This document shows, one piece after another, positions 56,812 through 64,000 of a stretch of DNA of 64,000 nucleotides. Position 1 is the first letter of the stretch, and every line of letters begins with the position of its first letter. This DNA is from Piliocolobus tephrosceles. Its lineage: Eukaryota > Chordata > Mammalia > Primates > Cercopithecidae. Position numbers and translations under genes: made by a program. The stretch is from NCBI RefSeq assembly GCF_002776525.5, contig NC_045452.1, positions 26,959,982 to 27,023,981 of the forward strand. The letters are read 5' to 3'. The notes under the pieces were generated by a model, which was not told the origin of the DNA, ran no database searches, and worked only from the letters and a program-made list of their open reading frames with translations.

Positions 56812-57111
56812 GGCGCGGTGGCTCAAGCCTGTAATCCCAGCACTTTGGGAGGCCGAAGCGGGTGGATCATGAGGTCAGGAGATCAAGACCATCCTGGCTA
56901 ACAAGATGAAACCCCGTCTCTACTAAAAATACAAAAAACTAGCCGAGCGTGGTGGTGGGCGCCTATAGTCCCAGCTACTCGGGAGGCTGAGGCAGGAGAA
57001 TGGCGTGAACCCGGGAGGCGGAGCTTGCAGTGAGCTGAGATCCGGCCACTGCACTCCAGCCTGGGTGACAGAGCGAGACTCCGTCTCAAAAAAAAAAAAA
57101 AAAAAAAAAAA
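56812..57111 (+). mobile_element. AluY, cercopithecid type (second and third arms)
   Basis: Full dimer with A-tail. The only TSD-like match ('aaaaaagagga') lies before 56677 and after 57111, so it encloses both units. Confidence 0.95.
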
Positions 57112-57470
57112 GAGGAAAGGGAAAAACAAAGAGTCAAGTGCCAAGTCCCCAGTGCCTGTGTAGGCACTGTCCCGGAAGAGGGTGTCCTGCTCCAGGATTC
57201 AGGCTGCCCCTCACAGAGGACCCAGCCCTCACGTCAGGCTGGCTGCATCAGACTGGAAGCCTCCAACTCTTTTTTTTTTTTTTTTTTTAAGACCATAGCT
57301 TCTTGCAGCCTCAAACTCTACCCCCATAATCTGATAATCTGATTCCCTAACTCATCAAGTAACTTTCTGATTAGAACTTGATTTCCCTTGAAGAGTGGGT
57401 TTATCTGTCCAGAGGGGAGAAGGCATAGTCTACTGCTCAAGAATTTTATTTTACTGAACAGTTTCACTTG
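57112..57470. other. Unique sequence with an Alu scrap
   Basis: 57270-57325 (T-run, then 'ccatagcttcttgcagcctc') is a residual antisense Alu with an internal deletion. The rest is unassigned. Confidence 0.45.
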
Positions 57471-57482
57471 TCATTCATTGTT

Positions 57483-57794
57483 TTGTTTGTATTTTGTTTT
57501 TTGCTTCTGAGATGGAGTTTGGCTCTTGTCACCCAGGCTGGAGTGCAATGGCGCAATCTTGGCTCACCGCAACTTCCACCTCCCGAATTCAAGTGATTCT
57601 CCTGCCTCAGCCTCCTGCATAGCTGGGATTACAGGCGCACACCAACATGCCTGGCTAATTTTTGTATTTTTAGTAGAGATGGAGTTTCACTATGTTGGCC
57701 AGGCTGGTCTCCAACTCCTGACCGCAGGTGATCCGCCCGCCTTGGCCTCCCAAAGTGCTGGGATTATAGGCCTGAACCACCGCGCCTGGCCTGC
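57483..57794 (-). mobile_element. AluS-like
   Basis: TSD 'tcattcattgtt' at 57471-57482 and 57795-57806. Confidence 0.96.
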
Positions 57795-57806
57795 TCATTC
57801 ATTGTT

Positions 57807-58092
57807 AATGATAAACTGAATTTTAAAACCGGAATTCTAAAACCGCTTACCATCCACAATCTTTCACCCTGTCCTGACTGCTTTGGTGGCAGTCAACTCC
57901 AGTATTCTCCACAGCATCTTGAGAGAGCGAAAAGCTCTGGGCAGCACTTCTGCTCTGGCTCTGAACTCCATCCACAAATCAGCAAATGCCCTGAAGAGAA
58001 CAATGGTGATAGCCTGGCTGACTTGGTTGGCCTCTAATGCCTTCCAACAGGTGTTTTTGAAATATTATTCAGCTTTTGTGATGGGTCTCGGT
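57807..58092. other. Unassigned sequence
   Basis: No gene or repeat is recognised. Confidence 0.35.
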
Positions 58093-58109
58093 AGGAAAGT
58101 TGTTCTATT

Positions 58110-58294
58110 TTTTTTTTTTAATTTTTTTTTTTTTTTAAGAGACAGGGTCTTGCTCTATCATCAAGGCTGGAGTGCAATGGCGTGATCATAGCTCACTGCA
58201 GCCTCGAACTCCCCAGCTCGAGCTGTCCTCCCACCTCAGCCTCCTAAGCAGCTAGAACCACAGGCACACACCACCACGCCTGGCTAGTATTTTT
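58110..58294 (-). mobile_element. Free right-arm or 5'-truncated AluJ
   Basis: T-tail, 'agagacagggtcttgctcta' to 'accacgcctggctagta'. TSD 'aggaaagttgttctatt' / 'aggaaagttggtctatt' at 58093-58109 and 58295-58311. Confidence 0.93.
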
Positions 58295-58311
58295 AGGAAA
58301 GTTGGTCTATT

Positions 58312-59880
58312 CTCAGGTACTTGTCACAGCCAGAAGTAGAACCCTCTGAAAATATCCTTCTCCACACCTGATGTTTTCTCCTATTTCAAGGTCTAGTTCA
58401 AATGACGTATCCTTTTTATAGTTTTCTCTGCCCAGGAGGAGCTGCTTCCTGAAAAACAACCTATGATAGCTACATTTTTGCATTGCCTGAGGGAGTAAAA
58501 GAAAATTGCCATGATGTGCTAAGACGTCTTCCAGCTGTGGGATGGTTTCTATTAGAATCCACAGGGAACGGGAAGGGGGATGAGGAAGCCTGGCAACAAC
58601 ACCTGTCTTCAAAGTCAAGGTCCAAAAAATGGGCTGGCCTCTGCCTTCCTGACATTTAACTGCTTGAAATTAGACTGTGACCCGTATCATTGCTGCCAGA
58701 TGCCACAGGACACTGTGCTTCCCAACAGACATGGGGTACATTAATTAAGACAGAAAGTGCTGCGCACTGAAAAGGCAGCTCCAGGGTGCTTTCCACATGC
58801 AGATGCTCCGAGGAGGCAGAAGAAACAACACCCAGGGATCAGAAGCGCAGCTGAGGAGCGGCTTTGTTAAAGACCATCATTTGGATTAGTGGACGGTAAC
58901 AGCCTGATCGCTACTCTCACCACTGGCTCCGCTGATGAACATGTTATTGTGAGAATTGCTGTGCTTGCACAAGGTCTAAATGGTCTTAGATTTTCAGAAA
59001 TAACATAAAGATGGGACAAAATCAAAACCCTGTTGGGCCTTTTTTTTTTAAAAGAAAAAAAAACCCTTGAAGCACGAGAACCATTTTTTAAACATCTTAG
59101 AACAATTGGCAACTGGGAACCTTTTGCTTGAAATCCCTGGCTCTGACAAAGGCAATGAGCAGCTTTGAAGGATTCCAAAAATGAAAAGGCTGCCGCGATC
59201 ATTTCCATTCATTCTGATCTCGTTCTTTACTATTTTATGCACTCTCATTTGGAAGCTCTTTTAGCTGTCCTTTGTAGGTCTGTGAGAATGATTTGCAAAG
59301 CCTTGGAAACATTTAGCTCCTCTCCAACTCCTAATTCCCTCAGTAATTCCGTGACCTGTTGTTCACGGGGCTCCTGGGTTTGCCCATCATCTCCGGGAGT
59401 TCTATGCACTGCCTGTGTCAGGGAGGCACACGAGAAGCGCCTGCTCTCTGTAAACAAGCGTCTTTGCTGTAGGAGGAATGAGCTAAAGGCTGGTGGTGCT
59501 TTCCAGAAGGATGACGCAGTGAAACGGCAAACGCTGCTGGGACGCTTTCCACACTGACAGCATTCTCTTAGTTACTTAAAGAAATGAGGGAGGGTGACTA
59601 TTCCTGGAAGTAACCAGGAGTGATGAGTAGCCGTTCCCTTAAGTATAACAAAGCATGTCAATTGCCCCCTCACCCTCCTGCCGTACCACACTGGACTTTG
59701 CAGCAGTGGCTTCCTGCCGGGCCAGTGAGCCTGGTGTGGTCAGCAGCCTGTTCAGGCTGAAGACAACAGGCAAAAGGCAGCTTCTCTGAGGCTGTGAAAC
59801 TGACTTTATCCCCTTCATTCAGGCAGTACTTGCTGGGTTACTTGAGAGAGCCATCGTATTGACCAATAATATAATTGATT
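58312..59880. other. Repeat-free sequence, candidate conserved noncoding DNA
   Basis: The longest stretch of the right half without a recognised repeat. 58620-59600 is of mixed composition with many intact-looking motifs and no decayed TE texture. The opposed frames at 58867-59557 have no family match. Confidence 0.4.
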
Positions 59881-60302
59881 TGTTTTTCTAAGACCACCAG
59901 AATGGGCACAAAAGAACCAGCGAGTAGGCAAGGCTAAAAGCAAAACTGCAAATTTATTCTTTGGTCATCTAGCTTCAGGTACTGGAGCTGGGGGTGGGGG
60001 GGCGGAGTTTCTAATACAGTCCCGACAAGAGTGGGGACTGAGAAAGCCCGCCCCGGGGCATCTGCTGGGAGCGACTTTTCTAGGAGTGGAAGGGCAATAG
60101 GCAGGGCACGGGCATGTCGGGGGAGGGGGGGCGCTCCGCAGGTGCCACCAGGTAAATCTTGGTCTCTTCGGATTGACATCACCTGGTGCATGCCTGATTA
60201 ATCTGCACCTTCCCGGGCGTCAGCTGCATTTTCGCACACACGGGTAAAAGCCGGTGATGAAGAACCCGGAAATGTGCCATCTTGCCTCCGTTCATCCAAA
60301 CA
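59881..60302 (-). mobile_element. Candidate solo ERV LTR, GC-rich
   Basis: On the minus strand it runs 'tgtttggatgaacggaggca' ... 'ggcgggctttctcagtcccc', 'tcgggactgtattagaaact', 'caaagaataaatttgcagtt' ... 'ctaagaaaaaca'. TG...CA ends, a polyadenylation signal followed by a U5-like tail and about 420 bp length fit an LTR. No TSD is apparent and the family is not named. Alternatively a 3'-terminal exon. Confidence 0.5.
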
Positions 60303-60332
60303 ATAATGACAGAGACTTCCACAGAGTATCTT

Positions 60333-60985
60333 TGATATGGTTGGGCTCTGTGTCCCCACCCAAATCTCATCTTGAATTGTACTCTCATAATTTCCACGTA
60401 TTATGGGAGGGACACCGGGATAGATCACTGAATCATGGGGGCAGGTCTTTGGAGTGCTGTTCTCATGATAGTGAAGAAACCTGACATCCAGGGACCGTGT
60501 CTCATGCCTGTAATCCCAGCACTTTGGGAGGCCAAAGCAGGCAGATCACTTGAGGTCAGGAGTTCGAGACCAGCCTGGTCAATACGGAGGAACCATGTCT
60601 CCACCAAAAATATAAACGTTAGCTGGGCATTTGGCACACACCTGTAATCCCAGCTACTCGGGAGGCTGAGGCAGGAGAATGGCTTGAACCCGGGAGGCGG
60701 AGGTTTGCAGTGAGCTGAGATTGCGCCATTGTGTTACAGCCTGGGCAACAGCGTGAGACTCTGTCTCAAAAAAAAAAAATTCTCAAAGGATTTGATGACT
60801 TTATAAGGCAGAGTTTCCCTGCACAAACTCTCTTTGCCAGCTGCCATTCACATAAGATGTGACTTGCTCCTCCTTGCCTTCTGCCATGATTGTGAAGCTT
60901 CCCCAGCCACGTGGAACGTCTTTCTTTTGCAAATTGCTCGCTCTCAGGTATGTCTTTATCAGCAGCATGAAAACAGACTAATACA
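60333..60985 (+). mobile_element. THE1/MST solo LTR with intact TSD
   Basis: 'tgatatggttgggctctgtg' to 'cagactaataca'. TSD 'atctt' at 60328-60332 and 60986-60990, 5/5. About 360 bp without the Alu. Confidence 0.95.
60488..60780 (+). mobile_element. AluS-like in THE1/MST
   Basis: 'ccagggaccgtgtctcatgc' start with tail at 60768-60779. The TSD is unclear and the LTR junction shows a few extra bases. Confidence 0.92.
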
Positions 60986-61049
60986 ATCTTCTGCTAGTTA
61001 AATCCATATACAGTTGAGCAATTCCAAGAGTATCCCTTTTACGGATCCC

Positions 61050-61099
61050 TTTTACAGATCATAAGAAACTTTAAGCAAAATTTCTTATGATCTGTAAAA
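61050..61099. repeat. Perfect 19-bp hairpin, 12-nt loop
   Basis: Arms 61050-61068 ('ttttacagatcataagaaa') and 61081-61099 ('tttcttatgatctgtaaaa'), loop 'ctttaagcaaaa'. Just upstream is a near-direct repeat 'tcccttttac(g/a)gat'. It lies between the THE1/MST LTR and the MLT1 LTR and belongs to no element I recognise. Confidence 0.97.
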
Positions 61100-61101
61100 C
61101 T

Positions 61102-61459
61102 TGTCTTAGTCAATCTGGGCTGCTATAACAGTACCAGAGACTAGGTGGCCTAAACAACAAACATTGGTTTCTCACAGTTCTGGAGGCTGGGAAGTCCAAG
61201 ACCCAGATACCTATGGATTCAGTATCTGGGGAGGGCCCACTTCCTGGTTTCTAGACAGCCACATTCTTGCTGTGTCTTCACATAGAAAGAGAGAGCCAAC
61301 TCTCTCCCGTCTCTTGCTAAGGGCACTAATCCTATCCTGATGGCTTCATCTTTATGACATAATTGCTTCCCAAATGCCCCATATCCTAATGTCATCACAT
61401 TGGGGGTTGAGGTTTCAACATATGAATTTGGGGTAGACACAAACATTCAGTCCAAAGCA
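61102..61459 (-). mobile_element. MLT1-class (ERVL-MaLR) LTR
   Basis: 'tgtcttagtcaatctgggct', 'ttctcacagttctggaggct', 'cttgctgtgtcttcacatag', 'ggtttcaacatatgaatttg'. Near full length. Confidence 0.8.
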
Positions 61460-61629
61460 CTTTTACTCAACCAAAGCATGCCCTTTAATATACAATAAGG
61501 AGTCAATAAAAGATGCCTTTAAATGACCAGTTCAGCTCCCCAGTCCACATAAAGCATAGTCAAATAGGAAACACCCAATTTGCCATACAGACCTATGGAA
61601 ACAAATGGGAGTTTATGATTAAGAGCAGT

Positions 61630-61909
61630 GGCTCACGCCTGTAATCCCAGCACTTTGGGAGGCCAAGGCAGGCAGATCACGAGGTCAGGAGATTGAGACC
61701 AGCCTGGCTAACACAGTGAAACCCTATCTCTACTAAAGACACAAAAAGCCTGGCGTGGTGGTGGGTACCTGTAGTCCCAGCTACTCGGGAGGCTGAGGCA
61801 GGAGAATGGCATGAACCCGGGAGGCGGAGCTTGCAGTGAGCCAAGATCGCACCACTGCACTCCAGCCTGGGCAACAGAGTGAGATTCTGTTTAAAAAAAA
61901 AAAAAAAAA
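61630..61909 (+). mobile_element. AluY, slightly 5'-truncated
   Basis: TSD 'aagagcagt' at 61621-61629 and ~61910-61918. It begins at 'ggctcacgcctgtaatccca', missing the first ~13 bases. Confidence 0.95.
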
Positions 61910-61918
61910 AAGAGCAGT

Positions 61919-62286
61919 TATTCACTACACAAAGCATTCCTAAGGAAATTTCCACCCTCAAAGTGTTTATATTCTAAGCTGGCAAAGGGGAGGAAAAAAC
62001 ATTGGTTCTTTTTTTTTTTTTTTTTTTCTTATTTCCTGGATACATAAATTGCACAGAAAGGAACAGGTTTTTTGGGGGTGAGGGGATGGTCATAAAAGAA
62101 TGCTCGGAGAAGAAGTGTGCCTCTTTGCAGCAAACAAGATGGAGAAGCTTTGCAAGAGGTTTCTAGTCCTGCAAAATTGTGGTCAAGTTATCCTTGACAC
62201 TCTTCCATTAAAAACACCTAAAATTCTATATTAAATATAAAAAGTATTATTTTAGATGCATGGCTAGGCTCATGAAAAAAATGAGA
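61919..62286. other. Unassigned AT-rich sequence
   Basis: T-run at 62009-62028. No gene or repeat is recognised. Confidence 0.35.
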
Positions 62287-62555
62287 GGCCAGGCACCGTG
62301 CCTCACGCCTGTAATCCCAGCACTGTGGGAGGCCAAGGCGGGCAGATCACCTGAGTTTCAGGAGTTCAAGACCAGCTTGGACAATATGGTGAAACCCTAT
62401 CTCTACTAAAAATACAAAAATTAGCCGGCCATGGTGGCAGGTGCCTATTATCCCAGCTACTCAGGAGTCTGAGGCAGGCTTTAACCCAGGAGACAGAGGT
62501 TGCAGTGAGCTGAGATTGCGCCACTGCACTCTAGCACTCTGTCTCAAAAAGAAAA
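62287..62555 (+). mobile_element. AluS-like with small deletions
   Basis: 'ggccaggcaccgtgcctcac' to 'gcactctgtctcaaaaagaa'. About 20 bp are missing near the 3' end. Confidence 0.92.
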
Positions 62556-62574
62556 CAGAAACAGAACAATGGAA

Positions 62575-63215
62575 TGTGTTAGCAGATCCTCGGTGGCCTA
62601 GTAGCCAGATTCGCAGGTCTAGCACCAACGGGTGAAGATGGGCGTAGCACCACCCACTATTACCCCTAGTGACTCACTAGCAAAATTTTTGCTTCCTGTC
62701 CCTGCAGTTTTATGGTCTGCTGAGAGGTCTTGGTCCAAAGGAAGGAATGCTTCCTTCCATTAGAAGACACAACAGTGGTTCTATTGAATAGAAATTAAGA
62801 CTGCCCAGTCACTTTGGGCTCCTCGTGCCACTGAATCAACAGGCAAAAAGGGAAGTCTTGTGCTGGCTGGAGGGATTGATCCTGACTACCAAGGGGAAAT
62901 TGGACAACTCCACAGCAGAGGCAAGGAAGACAATCTGGAATACAGGAGGTCCCTTAGGCTATCTCTTAGGATTACCATAACTTGTGATTAAAGTCATTGG
63001 AAAACAAAACAATCCAATCCAGGCAGGATTATGAATGGCCCAGACCCCTTAGGAATGAGGGTTCGGGACACCCCACCAGGTAAAGAACCACAGCCAGTGC
63101 TTGCTGAGGGCCGTGGGAATGCAGAATGGGTAGTGGAAGAAGGTAGTTATATGTACCAGCCATGACCACATACCCAGTTACAGAACCAGGGGCTGTCATT
63201 GTCATTAGCATTTTC
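62575..63215 (+). mobile_element. ERVL internal remnant (pol end with dUTPase)
   Basis: Matches the known HERV-L internal order: 'gactcactagcaaaattttt', 'tagaagacacaacagtggtt', 'cactttgggctcctcgtgcc', then 62873-62904, which in one frame encodes an Asp-Tyr-x-Gly-Glu motif typical of the dUTPase domain carried by ERVL, then 'acaccccaccaggtaaagaa'. Frames are broken by stops and indels and no open gene remains. No matching MLT2 LTR is seen on either side. Confidence 0.75.
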
Positions 63216-63472
63216 TTCTTTTCTCTAGAGAGAGAGTTTATTTTAAGGAATTGGCTCCCGTGATTGTGAGGGCTGGCAAATCCCAGGTCTACAGGCTAGG
63301 CCAGCAGGCTGGAGAGCCAGGATAGGGATGATGGTTCAGCCAGAGTTCAAAGAAAATGTGCTGCCAGAACTCCCTCTTCCTTCTGGGAAGTCAGTCTTTT
63401 TTTTTTTAAAGACCGTCAACTGATTGGGTGAGGCCCACCCACATTATCCACTTTACTGAAAATCCACAGATT

Positions 63473-63515
63473 GATTTATTTGTTTATTTATTTATTTATT
63501 TATTTATTTATTTTT
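63473..63515. repeat. (TTTA)n microsatellite
   Basis: About ten TTTA units, derived from the A-tail of the adjoining antisense Alu. Confidence 0.97.
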
Positions 63516-63796
63516 GAGACAGAGTCTCACTCTGTCACCCAGGCTGGAGTGCAAAGGTGTGATCTCTGCTCACTACCACCTCTGCTTCCCGGGCTCAAGC
63601 GATTCTCCTGCTTCAGCCTCCTGAGTAGCTGAGATTTCAGGCACCTCCCACCACGCCTGGCTAATATTTGTACTTTTAATAGAGATGGGGTTTTACCATG
63701 TTGGCCAGGCTGGTTTTGAACTCCTGACCTCAAATGATCTGCCCGCCTCAGCCTCCCAAAGTGCTGGGATTACAGGCTTGAACCACCATGCCCGGC
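63516..63796 (-). mobile_element. AluS-like
   Basis: TSD 'ccacagatt' at 63464-63472 and 63797-63805, enclosing the (TTTA)n tail. Confidence 0.96.
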
Positions 63797-64000
63797 CCAC
63801 AGATTTAAATGTTAATCTCATCTAAAAGCACTATCTCCACAGTACCATTTAGACTAGTGCTTAATCGAATATCTGGGTACTGCTGGCCAAGTTGACACAT
63901 AACATTCGTCACATGGCTGGATCATGAACATGCATAGCTTGGAGGAAGAGCCAACGGAGTGCACTGAGAGGAAGAGAGAAGGAGATCTGAAAGGAGAGAT

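Larger units (their letters stand above)
63231..63913 (-). mobile_element. LTR-like MaLR/ERVL element, antisense, split by an Alu
   Basis: Left 63231-63472: 'ttattttaaggaattggctc', 'tcaactgattgggtgaggcc'. Right 63798-63913: 'tttaaatgttaatctcatct', 'gccaagttgacacataacat'. A common primate repeat with LTR-like ends. Family name not certain. Confidence 0.6.

Noticed and set aside
61050..61099. MicroRNA precursor
   Set aside because: The stem of 19 bp is shorter than a usual precursor. No family seed is recognised and no expression evidence is available.
1..64000. Prokaryotic operon, phage, defence system or riboswitch
   Set aside because: The whole window is saturated with primate SINE, LINE and LTR sequences and has no compact gene arrays.

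Overview
This is noncoding nuclear DNA from an Old World monkey (Cercopithecidae; macaque, baboon or similar). No protein-coding exon, tRNA, rRNA or snRNA gene could be supported. About fifty Alu copies place it in a primate. At least eight of them carry the changes typical of the cercopithecid AluY lineage: 'ggctcaagcctg' in place of 'ggctcacgcctg', 'aaaactagccgggc', 'ggcgtaaacc' and 'gagatccggccactg'. A 5'-truncated L1PA tail, an LTR7-family (HERV-H) solo LTR and THE1/MST LTRs agree with this. The long reading frames are Alu or L1 translations, minisatellite frames or chance frames in GC-rich DNA.

Layout. 1-5 kb: MIR and L2 relics in unique DNA, then two ERV1 LTRs tail to tail with an LTR7-type solo LTR inside one, then a MER5A. 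5-18 kb: THE1 and MLT1 LTRs and about fourteen Alus, three of them young cercopithecid copies between 11.2 and 13.8 kb. 18-33 kb: old L2/MIR sequence, an MLT1 LTR, two L1M fragments, a 32-bp minisatellite at 24.6 kb, a 53-bp tandem duplication at 26 kb, and a polypyrimidine tract at 32.2 kb. 34.4-36.7 kb: an L1M 3' end split by an MLT1 LTR that itself holds an Alu, a THE1/MST LTR carrying another Alu, and an Alu that lacks its tail. 37-48 kb: L2, MIR, Alus, an ERV LTR, and a 100-N assembly gap inside one Alu tail. 49.4-53.8 kb: L1M ORF2 and 3' UTR broken by six younger insertions. 54-64 kb: Alus (one trimeric), a MADE1 half, candidate conserved noncoding DNA at 58.6-59.8 kb, a GC-rich ERV LTR, a THE1 with an intact 5-bp target duplication, a perfect 19-bp hairpin, an MLT1, an ERVL pol-dUTPase remnant and a final LTR.

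Nothing here forms an operon, pathway or defence system. What interest there is lies in unusual insertion structures, tandem repeats, hairpins and a few repeat-free segments that may be regulatory. Repeat family names come from memory of consensus sequences and were not checked by search. Boundaries are good to a few bases where a target-site duplication (TSD) is cited and to tens of bases elsewhere.
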